NCBI RefSeq assembly: GCF_030719215.1
Contig: NZ_CP120983.1
Location: 4,588,001-4,652,000 of the forward strand
Source of the DNA: Streptomyces sp. Alt3
GTDB taxonomy: Bacteria; Actinomycetota; Actinomycetes; Streptomycetales; Streptomycetaceae
Direction of reading: 5' to 3'
Length of the DNA stretch: 64,000 nt
Below are positions 34,222 through 43,297 of this stretch, one piece after another (the stretch's first letter is position 1; the number at the start of each line of letters is the position of its first letter). A program made the translations under genes and the position numbers. The notes under the pieces are model-generated. The model made no database searches, had not been told where the DNA came from, and saw nothing but the letters and a program-made list of their open reading frames with translations.

Positions 34222-35529
34222 GTGGCGTATTCATACGAAGCCCCAGTTTCACAGACGCTTTTCGACCGTGCGTCCCACGTGACGCCCGGTGGCGTGAACT
34301 CTCCCGTGCGCGCCTTCCGCGCCGTGGGCGGTACGCCCCGGTTCATGGTGTCCGGCAAGGGTCCGTACCTCACCGACGCCGACGGCCGTGAGTACGTCGA
34401 CCTCGTGTGTTCGTGGGGGCCGATGATCCTCGGCCACGCGCACCCCGAGGTCACCGCGGCAGTCCAGGAGGCGGTGGCCCGGGGTACCTCGTTCGGTACG
34501 CCCGGTGAGGGCGAGGTCGCGCTCGCCGAGGAGATCGTGGCCCGGATCGAGCCCGTGGAGCAGGTGCGGCTGGTGTCGTCCGGCACCGAGGCGACCATGT
34601 CCGCGATCCGGCTCGCCCGTGGCTTCACCGGGCGCGCCAAGGTCGTGAAGTTCGCCGGGTGTTACCACGGGCACGTCGACGCGCTGCTGGCCGCCGCCGG
34701 CTCCGGGGTCGCCACCTTCGGTCTCCCCGACACGCCCGGGGTGACCGGGGCGCAGGCGGGGGACACGATCGTGCTCCCGTACAACGACCTGGAGGCCGTG
34801 CGCGCCGCGTTCGCCGCGCAGCCGGGCGAGATCGCCTGTGTGATCACCGAGGCGTCGCCGGGCAACATGGGCGTCGTGCCGCCGCTGGACGGTTTCAACG
34901 CCGGGCTGAAGGAGATCTGCGCGGCCGACGGCGCGCTGTACATCTCCGACGAGGTGATGACCGGATTCCGTACGTCGAAGGCCGGCTGGTACGGCATCGA
35001 CGGGGTGCGGCCGGACCTGATGACCTTCGGCAAGGTCATGGGCGGCGGCTTCCCGGCCGCCGCGTTCGGGGGCCGCGCCGACGTGATGGCCCGCCTGGCA
35101 CCGGCCGGACCCGTCTACCAGGCGGGCACCCTCTCCGGTAACCCGGTCGCCACCGCCGCCGGTCTCGCCCAGCTGCGGCTGCTCGACGACGCGGCCTACG
35201 CGAAGGTGGACGCGGTCTCCGCGGAGCTGCGCTCCCTCGTCGGGGAGGCCTTCACCAAGGAGGGCGTCGCGCACACGGTGTCGGCGGCGAGCAACATGTT
35301 CTCCGTCTTCTTCACCGACGAGCCCGTCCACGACTACGAGGACGCGAAGAAGCAGGAAGCGTTCCGTTTCACCGCGTTCTTCCACTCGATGCTGGAGCAG
35401 GGCGTGTATCTGCCGCCGTCCGCGTTCGAGTCCTGGTTCGTCTCCACTGCCCACGACGCGCAGGCGCTGGAGCGGATCGCCGCGGCGCTGCCCGCCGCCG
35501 CCCGCGCCGCATCGGAGGCCGTCGCATGA
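34222..35529 (+). CDS. hemL: Glutamate-1-semialdehyde 2,1-aminomutase
   Basis: HemL converts glutamate-1-semialdehyde to 5-aminolevulinate, the precursor of haem, sirohaem and cobalamin. The 435-residue PLP enzyme shows VTPGGVNSPVRAF near the start, SSGTEATMSAIRLARGFTGR (phosphate binding), and TFGKVMGGGFPAAAFGG with Lys271 as the Schiff-base residue. The GTG start has AGGA six bases upstream. It overlaps the next phosphatase gene by ATGA. The unusual leader contains a partial copy of its own 5' end. Confidence 0.96.
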   Translation: MAYSYEAPVSQTLFDRASHVTPGGVNSPVRAFRAVGGTPRFMVSGKGPYLTDADGREYVDLVCSWGPMILGHAHPEVTAAVQEAVARGTSFGTPGEGEVALAEEIVARIEPVEQVRLVSSGTEATMSAIRLARGFTGRAKVVKFAGCYHGHVDALLAAAGSGVATFGLPDTPGVTGAQAGDTIVLPYNDLEAVRAAFAAQPGEIACVITEASPGNMGVVPPLDGFNAGLKEICAADGALYISDEVMTGFRTSKAGWYGIDGVRPDLMTFGKVMGGGFPAAAFGGRADVMARLAPAGPVYQAGTLSGNPVATAAGLAQLRLLDDAAYAKVDAVSAELRSLVGEAFTKEGVAHTVSAASNMFSVFFTDEPVHDYEDAKKQEAFRFTAFFHSMLEQGVYLPPSAFESWFVSTAHDAQALERIAAALPAAARAASEAVA

Positions 35530-36212
35530 GCGCCACCGAGAAGGACATCACCGTCGTCCACCTGATGCGCCACGGTGAGGTGCACAACCCGGAGGGCGTG
35601 CTCTACGGGCGCCGCGCCGGCTACAGCCTGTCCGAGCTCGGCCGCCGGATGGCCGACCGGGTGGCCGAGCACCTGGAGAAGCGCGACATCACGTATGTCG
35701 TGGCCTCCCCGCTGGAGCGTGCCCAGGAGACGGCCACGCCGATCGCCTCGTCGCACAGCGTGGACCTGGCCACCGACGAGCGCCTCATCGAGGCCGCCAA
35801 CGTCTTCGAGGGCAAGACCTTCGGGGTCGGCGACGGCGCGCTGCGCAAGCCCGAGAACTGGAAGCACCTCACCAACCCCTTCAAGCCGTCCTGGGGTGAG
35901 CCGTACGTCGAGCAGGTCGTGCGGATGATGGGCGCGCTGGACGCGGCGCGCGACGCCGCGCGCGGGCACGAGGCGGTCTGCGTCAGCCACCAGCTGCCGA
36001 TCTGGATCGTGCGCAGCTTCGTGGAGCGGCGCAGGCTGTGGCACGACCCGCGCAAGCGGCAGTGCACCCTGGCCTCGTTGACGAGCTTCACGTACCAGGG
36101 GGACAAGATCGTGTCCGTCGGGTACACCGAGCCCGCCCGGGACCTGGTGCCTGCGCATCTGCTCGCGGGGGCGAAGCCGGTGAAGGGGCAGTCCAAGGCG
36201 TTCGGCGCGTAG
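35526..36212 (+). CDS. Histidine phosphatase (phosphoglycerate mutase-like)
   Basis: This 228-residue protein carries the RHGE motif (VHLMRHGEVHNPEG) near residue 15 with the catalytic His, SPLERAQETA in the middle and the second His in VCVSHQLPIW. The stretch RRAGYSLSELGRRMADR is typical. It is probably a general acid phosphatase rather than glycolytic mutase. The start overlaps the hemL stop, so the two are co-translated. Confidence 0.92.
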   Translation: MSATEKDITVVHLMRHGEVHNPEGVLYGRRAGYSLSELGRRMADRVAEHLEKRDITYVVASPLERAQETATPIASSHSVDLATDERLIEAANVFEGKTFGVGDGALRKPENWKHLTNPFKPSWGEPYVEQVVRMMGALDAARDAARGHEAVCVSHQLPIWIVRSFVERRRLWHDPRKRQCTLASLTSFTYQGDKIVSVGYTEPARDLVPAHLLAGAKPVKGQSKAFGA

Positions 36213-36244
36213 CCGGCCCCCGCCTCGCGGATCGGGACCCGTAC

Positions 36245-36282
36245 GCCGCGCACCCGGCCCGTACTCCGGGCCTGTGCGCGGC
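36245..36282 (+). terminator. Hairpin terminator of the hemL operon
   Basis: Nine perfectly paired outer bases (GCCGCGCAC with GTGCGCGGC) and an inner GGCCCG/CGGGCC stem lie 33 bases after the phosphatase stop. Confidence 0.7.
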
Positions 36283-36350
36283 GCCCGTCCGTGTGCCGTG
36301 TGCGGCACCTGTAAGGGTGTGTTCACGTAACAACTTTTGTGATTATCGGC

Positions 36351-36375
36351 GGAACCGTCGTGTTGGTTTCCTCAT
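36351..36375 (+). promoter_or_regulatory. Possible ECF-type promoter before the deacetylase-like gene
   Basis: GGAACC (36351-36356) and TCAT (36372-36375) are 15 bases apart in an AT-rich stretch, resembling SigE-type ECF promoters. The predicted start site would be about 50 bases before the ATG at 36433. Confidence 0.35.
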
Positions 36376-36432
36376 CTAAGCCATCGCCAGTTTGTATGGC
36401 ATTGAGGTAATACGACCGCAGATGGGGACGCT

Positions 36433-37689
36433 ATGCGTGAAATCAACCGAAGGGGCCTGCTCGGGGCCGGACTCGGAGCCGCAGCCGCACTCACGATGAC
36501 CGGCTGCGGCTCCCTCGGGTCATCGGACGGCGGACGGCCGGAAACCGAGAAGGGCGGCAACGGCGGCAAGGCCACGCCCGGGAATGGCGGCGGCCCACCG
36601 GAGAAACACGTCAGGCTGATCGGCGACGGTTCCACGGCGGACACCGGAAAGCAGCCGAATCAGCCGGCCGCTCCCGTTCCGCTGGAACCCGGCCAGACAC
36701 CCCCGCAGTTCGTGATCTTTTCCTGGGACGGGGCGGGCGAGGTCGGCAACGGTCTCTTCCCGCGCTTTCTCGAACTCGCCCAGGAGCACGACGCGGCGAT
36801 GACCTTCTTCCTCTCGGGGCTCTATGTACTGCCCGAGTCGAAGAAGTCCCTCTACCGGCCGCCCAACAACCCCCGTGGTGCCTCCGACATCGGCTATCTC
36901 ACCGACGACCACGTCAAGCAGACGCTGAAGTACGTCCGCCAGGCATGGCTCGACGGGCATGAGATCGGCACCCATTTCAACGGGCATTTCTGCGGTGGCT
37001 CCGGGTCGGTCGGGGACTGGACGCCCGCGCAATGGCAGAGCGAGATCGACCAGGCCGTGTCGTTCGTCACCGAATGGCGCACGAACACCGGGTGGACGGA
37101 CGTCGACCCGCTGCCCTTCGACTACCGCAAGGAACTGGTCGGAGGCCGTACGCCCTGTCTGCTCGGCCAGGACAACCTCCTGCCCACGGCGAAGCAGCTG
37201 GGCTGGCGCTACGACGCCAGTTCGCCGGGCGGCAGCCAGATGTGGCCCGTGAAGCGCCAGGGCGTCTGGGATCTCCCGCTGCAGGGCATTCCGTTCCCCG
37301 GCCACACCTTCGAGGTCCTCTCCATGGACTACAACATCCTCGCCAACCAGTCGAAGAATTCGACCAAGGGGATGCCGTCGCGCTATCCCGGCTGGCGTAC
37401 CCAGGCCACCGAGGCCTATGTCGCGGGATTCGAGCGTGCCTACGGGACGAACCGCGCGCCCTTCTACATCGGAAACCACTTCGAGGAGTGGAACGGCGGT
37501 ATCTACATGGATGCCGTGGAGGACGCGCTCAAACACATCGCGGGCAAGCCGGATGTGCGCCTCGTCTCCTTCCGGCAGTTCGTCGACTGGCTCGACGCAC
37601 AGGACCCCGCGGTGCTCGCGAAGCTTCGTTCGCTCCAGGTCGGACAGGCTCCCGAGGGCGGCTGGAACACCTTCTTTAAACAGGCTTGA
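36433..37689 (+). CDS. Polysaccharide deacetylase-like lipoprotein
   Basis: This 418-residue exported protein has a twin-Arg-like signal (NRRGLLGAGLGAAAALTM) ending at a lipobox TGC. After a Gly/Pro-rich linker the catalytic-like part begins FVIFSWDGAGEVGNG; GHEIGTHFNGHF resembles the metal-binding H-x3-H of NodB-type deacetylases, and the ending VRLVSFRQFVDWLDAQ is typical. The motif order departs from classical NodB enzymes, so activity is inferred only. Envelope polymer editing is the likely setting. It precedes the cytochrome c maturation operon. Confidence 0.78.
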   Translation: MREINRRGLLGAGLGAAAALTMTGCGSLGSSDGGRPETEKGGNGGKATPGNGGGPPEKHVRLIGDGSTADTGKQPNQPAAPVPLEPGQTPPQFVIFSWDGAGEVGNGLFPRFLELAQEHDAAMTFFLSGLYVLPESKKSLYRPPNNPRGASDIGYLTDDHVKQTLKYVRQAWLDGHEIGTHFNGHFCGGSGSVGDWTPAQWQSEIDQAVSFVTEWRTNTGWTDVDPLPFDYRKELVGGRTPCLLGQDNLLPTAKQLGWRYDASSPGGSQMWPVKRQGVWDLPLQGIPFPGHTFEVLSMDYNILANQSKNSTKGMPSRYPGWRTQATEAYVAGFERAYGTNRAPFYIGNHFEEWNGGIYMDAVEDALKHIAGKPDVRLVSFRQFVDWLDAQDPAVLAKLRSLQVGQAPEGGWNTFFKQA

Positions 37690-37756
37690 CAAGGGGCTTT
37701 ACGGGCACCGAGGGGGGTGCGCAAGATCCCTGGAACTGCCATGCGAAACTTTTCAC

Positions 37757-38362
37757 ATGAGCTCTGGCCGCGCACCCCGACGCCGCTCCACCCTGCTCGC
37801 CGCCACTGCTGTGGCCGGTGCCCTGACCCTGTCCGCGTGCAGTGGGGACGGCAACCGGGCGGGCGGTGGCGGCAACACGAACTTCGTCACCGGCAGTGGC
37901 GGGATCTCGACCGTCGCCAAGGGCGAGCGCACCGACGCGCCGAAGCTCGCGGGCGCGACCCTGGACGGCGCGGACCTCGACATCGCCGACTACAAGGGCA
38001 AGGTCGTCGTCCTGAACTTCTGGGGATCGTGGTGCGGCCCCTGCCGCGCGGAGGCCAAGCACTTCGTGAAGGTCTCCGAGGAGATGAAGGACCAGGGCGT
38101 CCAGTTCGTCGGCGTCAACACCCGTGACCCCCAGAAGTCCCTCGCGGTCAGCTTCGAGGAGGACTTCGGGGTCACCTACCCGAGCCTCTACGACCCGACC
38201 GGGAAGCAGCTCCTGCGCTTCCCCAAGGGCACGCTGAACCCGAAGGCCATCCCGTCGACCGTGGTCGTCGACCGGGAGGGGAAGCTCGCCGCCCGGTCCC
38301 TCGCGGCGCTCGACGCCACGAAGCTGCGCGAGATGATCGACCCGCTGGTCGCCGAGAAGTGA
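37757..38362 (+). CDS. resA: Thiol-disulfide lipoprotein of cytochrome c maturation (ResA/CcsX-like)
   Basis: This 201-residue TlpA/ResA-type thioredoxin has a lipobox LSAC and the active site WGSWCGPC with Cys93 and Cys96. It should reduce the haem-binding Cys pair of apocytochrome c outside the membrane, receiving electrons from the CcdA-like protein encoded next. Its stop overlaps the ccdA start (GTGA). The ATG at 37757 lacks a ribosome site; the upstream frame is not coding. First gene of the four-gene system II operon. Confidence 0.9.
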   Translation: MSSGRAPRRRSTLLAATAVAGALTLSACSGDGNRAGGGGNTNFVTGSGGISTVAKGERTDAPKLAGATLDGADLDIADYKGKVVVLNFWGSWCGPCRAEAKHFVKVSEEMKDQGVQFVGVNTRDPQKSLAVSFEEDFGVTYPSLYDPTGKQLLRFPKGTLNPKAIPSTVVVDREGKLAARSLAALDATKLREMIDPLVAEK

Positions 38363-39132
38363 CCGCCGTACTCCAGCTGGCCGCGACCACCGGCGGAAAC
38401 GAGACGGTGGCCGGCGGGGCCCTCATAGTGGCGCTGCCCATCGCCCTGCTCGGAGGGCTCGTCTCCTTCTTCTCGCCCTGCGTCCTGCCGCTCGTGCCCG
38501 GCTACCTCAGCTACGTCACCGGGGTCAGCGGCGCCGATCTCGCCGAACGCCGCAGGGGCAGGACCGTCGTCGGCGCCTCGCTCTTCGTCCTCGGCTTCAC
38601 CGCCGTGTTCGTCTCCGGCGGCGCGCTCTTCGGCTTCTTCGGCCAGACGCTCCAGGAGTACAGCGGGACGCTCTCCAAGGTCCTCGGCGCGCTCATGATC
38701 CTCATGGGGATCTTCTTCATGGGCCTCCTGCCCTGGATGACGCAGCGCGAGTTCCGCATCCACAAGCGGCCGGTGACCGGGCTGGCGGGAGCGCCGCTGC
38801 TCGGCGCGCTCTTCGGGATCGGCTGGACACCCTGTCTCGGACCGACGCTCGCCTCCGTCAACGCGCTCGCCTTCGACCAGGCGACCGCCGGACGTGGGGC
38901 GATCCTGTCCGTGGCGTACTGCCTGGGGCTCGGTGTCCCCTTCGTCCTGGCGGCGATCGCCTTCCGCCGGGCGCTCGGCGCGTTCGGCTGGGTCAAACGC
39001 CACTACGCATGGGTCATGCGGATCGGCGGCGGCATGATGATCGTGACCGGAATCCTCCTGCTGACGGGTGCGTGGGACGTGCTCATCCAGGAGATGCAGG
39101 TCTGGTCCAACGGCTTCACTGTGGGGATCTGA
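38359..39132 (+). CDS. ccdA: CcdA-like cytochrome c biogenesis membrane protein
   Basis: This 257-residue protein has six to seven membrane helices. The redox Cys residues lie in SFFSPCVLPLVPGYLSYVTG and GWTPCLGPTLAS, the paired motifs of the CcdA/DsbD family. It carries electrons from cytoplasmic thioredoxin to the ResA-like lipoprotein. It starts with GTG overlapping the resA stop and is followed by resB after 4 bases. Confidence 0.95.
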   Translation: MTAVLQLAATTGGNETVAGGALIVALPIALLGGLVSFFSPCVLPLVPGYLSYVTGVSGADLAERRRGRTVVGASLFVLGFTAVFVSGGALFGFFGQTLQEYSGTLSKVLGALMILMGIFFMGLLPWMTQREFRIHKRPVTGLAGAPLLGALFGIGWTPCLGPTLASVNALAFDQATAGRGAILSVAYCLGLGVPFVLAAIAFRRALGAFGWVKRHYAWVMRIGGGMMIVTGILLLTGAWDVLIQEMQVWSNGFTVGI

Positions 39133-39136
39133 GTCC

Positions 39137-40837
39137 ATGAGCAACACGAACACCACGGACGAGCGCGACCTCGGCCAGGCCGGGGAACAGCTCTCCACCG
39201 CTCCGCGCGAGGAGCCGGCGGCCTCCCTGCCCTCCATGGGCGTCATCGGCTGGGCCCGCTGGTTCTGGCGGCAGCTCACCTCCATGCGGGTCGCGCTGAT
39301 CCTGCTGTTCATGCTGTCGCTCGGCGCCATCCCCGGCTCGCTGATCCCGCAGAACAGCGTGGACGAACTGAAGGTGCAGACCTTCAAGGAGGCCCACACC
39401 ACCGTCAGCCCGGTCTACGAGAAGCTGCAGTTCTTCGACGTCTACAGTTCGGTGTGGTTCTCCGCGATCTACATCCTGCTGTTCGTCTCGCTGATCGGCT
39501 GCATCGTCCCGCGCACCTGGCAGTTCGTCGGGCAGCTGCGTGGCCGCCCGCCGGGCGCGCCGAAGAAGCTGACGCGGCTGCCGGCCTACACCACCTGGCG
39601 CACGGACGCGGAACCCGAGCAGGTCCGTGAGGTCGCCCTCTCCATCCTGCGCAGGCGGCGTTTCCGCTCGCACGTCGTCGGTGACGCGGTCGCGGCTGAG
39701 AAGGGCTATCTGCGCGAGACCGGGAACCTGCTCTTCCACATCGCGCTGATCGTCATGCTGGTCGCGTTCGCCGGTGGGCAGCTCTTCAAGTCCGAGGGCG
39801 GCAAACTGGTCGTCGAGGGCGACGGGTTCGCCAACACCATCACCCAGTACGACGACTTCAAGTCCGGTTCGCTCTTCGACGACGACGATCTCACCCCCTT
39901 CAGCTTCGACCTCCAGGACTTCGTCGGTACGTACGAGCGCAACGGCCCCCAGCGCGGGACGCCCCGCACCTACGAGGCACGCGTGACGTACGCCGAGGGC
40001 GCGGACGGGGAGACGAGGAAGAAGGTCATCGAGGTCAACAAGCCGCTCGTCGTCGACGGTACGAAGGTCTACCTCAACGCGCACGGCTACGCCCCGGTCA
40101 TCTCCGTCAAGGACGGCGAGGGCAAGGAGGTCTACCGGAGCGCGGTGCCTCTGCTGCCCATCGACAACAACGTCACCTCGACCGGCGCGATCAAGGTGAT
40201 GGACGGCTACAAGGACAAGAACGGCAAGAAGTCCCAGCTGGGCTTCCAGGCGTTCTTCGTGCCGACGTTCGCCGGTGACGGCCAGGGCACGATGTTCTCG
40301 CAGTACCCCGGCCTCGACTACCCGGTCCTCGCGCTCAACGGCTACTACGGCAGCCTCGGCGTGGACTCCGGGCTGCCGCAGAACGTCTACCAGCTCGACA
40401 CGTCCAAGATGAAGGAATTCAAGGACAGCAACGGGGACAAGCTGAAGAAGCGGCTGCGCCCGGGGGAGACCATGAAGCTCCCCGACGGCGCGGGGTCGAT
40501 CACCTTCGAGAGCGTCGAGGAGTGGGCCAGCTTCCAGATCACGCGTCAGCCCGCGAGCGGATGGGCGCTCACCGGCGCCGTCGCCGCCATCATCGGCCTC
40601 GCCGGATCGCTCTTCATCCAGCGCCGCCGGGTGTGGGTGCGGGCCGTGCGGGGGGCGGACGGTGTCACCGTCGTCGAGATGGCGGGCCTGGGACGCAGTG
40701 AGTCCGCGAAGCTCCCCGAGGAGCTGACCGACCTCGCGGTCGCGCTCCACACCGAGGCACCGACCGCGTCCGGACCCGATCCCGACCACCGTCCCGAGCA
40801 ACCCTCCGAAGAACCTGCCGAAGGGGCTGAGAAGTGA
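39137..40837 (+). CDS. resB: Cytochrome c biogenesis protein ResB
   Basis: This 566-residue protein is half of the system II haem lyase. Membrane helices appear near WFWRQLTSMRVALILLFMLS, VWFSAIYILLFVSLIGCIVP, NLLFHIALIVMLVAFAGGQLF and, after a large external domain, near the C-terminus (WALTGAVAAIIGLAGSLF). The start ATG follows the ccdA stop by four bases. It acts with CcsB to deliver haem and attach it to apocytochrome c. The Ser/Glu-rich N-terminal 35 residues are cytoplasmic. Confidence 0.94.
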   Translation: MSNTNTTDERDLGQAGEQLSTAPREEPAASLPSMGVIGWARWFWRQLTSMRVALILLFMLSLGAIPGSLIPQNSVDELKVQTFKEAHTTVSPVYEKLQFFDVYSSVWFSAIYILLFVSLIGCIVPRTWQFVGQLRGRPPGAPKKLTRLPAYTTWRTDAEPEQVREVALSILRRRRFRSHVVGDAVAAEKGYLRETGNLLFHIALIVMLVAFAGGQLFKSEGGKLVVEGDGFANTITQYDDFKSGSLFDDDDLTPFSFDLQDFVGTYERNGPQRGTPRTYEARVTYAEGADGETRKKVIEVNKPLVVDGTKVYLNAHGYAPVISVKDGEGKEVYRSAVPLLPIDNNVTSTGAIKVMDGYKDKNGKKSQLGFQAFFVPTFAGDGQGTMFSQYPGLDYPVLALNGYYGSLGVDSGLPQNVYQLDTSKMKEFKDSNGDKLKKRLRPGETMKLPDGAGSITFESVEEWASFQITRQPASGWALTGAVAAIIGLAGSLFIQRRRVWVRAVRGADGVTVVEMAGLGRSESAKLPEELTDLAVALHTEAPTASGPDPDHRPEQPSEEPAEGAEK

Positions 40838-41913
40838 ATCTCGCCGCCGCAACCAACGAGAATCTGGCGAACATCAGCAACACGCTGATCTATTCGTCGA
40901 TGGCCGTCTACACCCTGGCCTTCTTCGCGCACATCGCGGAGTGGGTGTTCGGCAGCCGGAGCAAGGTCGGCCGCACGGCCGCCGCGCTCAAGAAGGACTC
41001 GGCCACCGGTCCGGCGGTGAAGGTGCAGGCCGCGCAGAAGGGCGGCACCGCCGTGCTGGAGCGCCCCCAGGTCGTGACGCGTTCCGCCGCCGGTTCCCGG
41101 GACGTCCCGGACGGCCCCGGTGCGGCCGGCGGCACCTTCAAGGGTGACCTGTGGGGGCGTATCGCGGTCTCCCTGACCGTCGTCGCCTTCGCGGTCCAGG
41201 CGGGTGGAGTCGTCGCACGCGCCCTGTCGGTGCAGCGGGCCCCCTGGGGCAACATGTACGAGTTCTCGATCACCTTCTCCACCGTGGCGGTCGGCGCGTA
41301 CCTGATCCTCCTGGCGCTGAGGAAGAACGTCCGCTGGATCGGTCTGATGCTGGTCACCACGGTCCTGCTGGACCTGGGCATCGCGACGACCACGCTGTAC
41401 ACCGACAGCGACCAGCTGGTCCCCGCGCTGCACTCCTACTGGCTGTGGATCCACGTCTCCACCGCCATCATCTGCGGCGCCGTCTTCTACCTGGGCGCCG
41501 TCGGCACGCTGCTCTACCTGTTCCGCGACAGCTACGAGAACAAGATCGCGAGCGGCGGCACGCCCGGGAAGTTCGCGACCTCCGTCATGGAGCGGCTGCC
41601 TGCCGCGAAGTCCCTGGACACCTTCGCCTACCGCATCAACGCCGCCGTCTTCCCGCTGTGGACGTTCACGATCATCGCGGGCGCGATCTGGGCGGGCGAC
41701 GCCTGGGGCCGCTACTGGGGCTGGGACCCCAAGGAGGTCTGGTCCTTCATCACCTGGGTCGCGTACGCCGCCTACCTGCACGCCCGCGCGACGGCCGGCT
41801 GGAAGGGCCGCAAGGCCGCCTACCTGGCGCTGGTCGCCTTCGGCTGCTGGCTCTTCAACTACTACGGCGTGAACATCTTCGTCACCGGCAAGCACTCCTA
41901 CGCCGGAGTCTGA
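40834..41913 (+). CDS. ccsB: Cytochrome c biogenesis protein CcsB (CcsA-type)
   Basis: This 359-residue membrane protein contains the tryptophan-rich haem-handling motif WGWDPKEVWSFITW near residue 295 and conserved His residues in the flanking helices (HSYWLWIHVSTAII). With ResB it forms the haem transporter/lyase. The GTG start overlaps the resB stop. Last gene of the operon, followed by a terminator at 41933-41968. Confidence 0.95.
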   Translation: MNLAAATNENLANISNTLIYSSMAVYTLAFFAHIAEWVFGSRSKVGRTAAALKKDSATGPAVKVQAAQKGGTAVLERPQVVTRSAAGSRDVPDGPGAAGGTFKGDLWGRIAVSLTVVAFAVQAGGVVARALSVQRAPWGNMYEFSITFSTVAVGAYLILLALRKNVRWIGLMLVTTVLLDLGIATTTLYTDSDQLVPALHSYWLWIHVSTAIICGAVFYLGAVGTLLYLFRDSYENKIASGGTPGKFATSVMERLPAAKSLDTFAYRINAAVFPLWTFTIIAGAIWAGDAWGRYWGWDPKEVWSFITWVAYAAYLHARATAGWKGRKAAYLALVAFGCWLFNYYGVNIFVTGKHSYAGV

Positions 41914-41932
41914 CGGGCACACCCGCGTACGA

Positions 41933-41968
41933 CGGGAGGGCGCGACCATCGCTGGTCGCGCCCTCCCG
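41933..41968. terminator. Bidirectional hairpin terminator
   Basis: Perfect 16-base arms with a 4-base loop separate ccsB from the convergent aldehyde dehydrogenase gene. Confidence 0.82.
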
Positions 41969-41980
41969 CCGTAGGTGCTC

Positions 41981-43297
41981 TCAGCCGAGCGGGGTGTCCA
42001 GGACCGCCTTGCGGTGGCTGAACGTCTCCAGGGAGTACCGGCCGTGGTAGTTGCCCATGCCGCTCTCGCCGACCCCGCCGAAGGGCAGGTCCGAGACGGT
42101 CAGATGGGCGAGCGGCAGACCCACGCCCACGCCGCCCGAGGAGGTCTCGGTCAGCAGCCGTTCCCGCACGGCCTGGTCCTGGGTGAACGCGTACAGGGCC
42201 AGCGGCTTGTCACGGTCGTTGATGAAGCCGATGGCCTCGTCGAGCCCGTCCACGGTGACGATCGGCAGCACCGGGCCGAAGATCTCCTCGCCCATCACGG
42301 GGGAGTCGGGAGAGACATCGGCCAGCACGGTCGGGGCGATGTACTTCTCGTCCCGGTCGTGGGCCCCGCCCGTCACCGTGCGGCCGGAGTCCAGGAGGCC
42401 GACCAGCCGGTCGAAGTGGCGCTCGTTCACGATCCGGCCGTACTCCGGGCTGGTGGACGCGTCCTGGCCGAACAGGCCCTCGACCGCGGCCGAGAGTGCG
42501 TCCGCCAGGGCCGGGGCGGTCTCCGGGTCGGTCAGGACGTAGTCGGGCGCGACACATGTCTGGCCGGCGTTGAGGAACTTCCCGGAGGCCAGCCGGGCGG
42601 CCACCGTCTTCAGGTCCGTGTCGCGGTCCACGAACACCGGCGACTTGCCGCCCAGTTCGAGGGTCACCGGCGTGAGGTGCTTCGCCGCGGCGGTCATGAC
42701 GATCCTGCCGACCGTGCCGTTGCCGGTGTAGAAGATGTGGTCGAAGTGCTCGGCCAGCAGCGCGGTGGTCTCCGGTACCGCGCCCTCCACCACGGCGACG
42801 GCGTCCGTGTCCAGGTACTCCGGCAGCAGCCGGGCCACCGCGGCGGAGGTCGCGGGTGCCAGTTCGCTGGGCTTGGCGACGACCGTGTTGCCCGCGGCCA
42901 GCGCACCCACGACGGGGGCGAGCAGCAGCTGCACCGGGTAGTTCCACGGGGCGATGACGAGGACGACGCCGAGCGGGTCCTGCACGGTGTGGGCGGTGGC
43001 GCCCGCGAGGACCGCCGGTACGGGGGCGGGCTCGGGCCGCAGCCACTCCTCCAGGCGTTCCAGGGTGTGGTCGATCTCCCGGACCGTGAAGTCGATCTCG
43101 GTCCGGTAGGACTCCTTGCGGCTCTTGCCGAGGTCGGCCCGGAGCGCCTCGGCCAGTTCGTCGCCGCGCTCGGTGAGCAGGGCGCGCAGCCGCGTCAGCT
43201 GGGTGGTGCGCCAGGCGAGGTCCCTGGTGCGGCCGGTGCGGAAGGTGGCACGGAGCCGGGCGACGACCTCCGCCGGGGACTCTGCGGCGGCGCTCAC
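41981..43297 (-). CDS. Aldehyde dehydrogenase (class 3-like)
   Basis: This is a 438-residue NAD(P)-dependent aldehyde dehydrogenase. IAPWNYPVQLLLAPVVGALAAGN is the cofactor region, LELGGKSPVFVD holds the catalytic Glu and NAGQTCVAPDYVL the catalytic Cys. The short length and FGGVGESGMGNYHGRYSLETFSHRK ending match class 3/fatty-aldehyde enzymes. The GTG at 43297 overlaps the DJ-1 gene stop, so the two are coupled. It probably oxidises reactive aldehydes; the operon is likely controlled by the MarR protein at 44166. Confidence 0.93.
   Translation of the reverse strand: MSAAAESPAEVVARLRATFRTGRTRDLAWRTTQLTRLRALLTERGDELAEALRADLGKSRKESYRTEIDFTVREIDHTLERLEEWLRPEPAPVPAVLAGATAHTVQDPLGVVLVIAPWNYPVQLLLAPVVGALAAGNTVVAKPSELAPATSAAVARLLPEYLDTDAVAVVEGAVPETTALLAEHFDHIFYTGNGTVGRIVMTAAAKHLTPVTLELGGKSPVFVDRDTDLKTVAARLASGKFLNAGQTCVAPDYVLTDPETAPALADALSAAVEGLFGQDASTSPEYGRIVNERHFDRLVGLLDSGRTVTGGAHDRDEKYIAPTVLADVSPDSPVMGEEIFGPVLPIVTVDGLDEAIGFINDRDKPLALYAFTQDQAVRERLLTETSSGGVGVGLPLAHLTVSDLPFGGVGESGMGNYHGRYSLETFSHRKAVLDTPLG

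Noticed and set aside
37686..37691. TTGACA just after the deacetylase-like stop as a -35 box
   Set aside because: No -10-like hexamer is found 16-19 bases downstream.
37732..37756. GGAAC-N16-TCAC as an ECF promoter for the resA-like gene
   Set aside because: The -10-like part directly abuts the ATG, so transcription would begin inside the gene; kept only as a coincidence.
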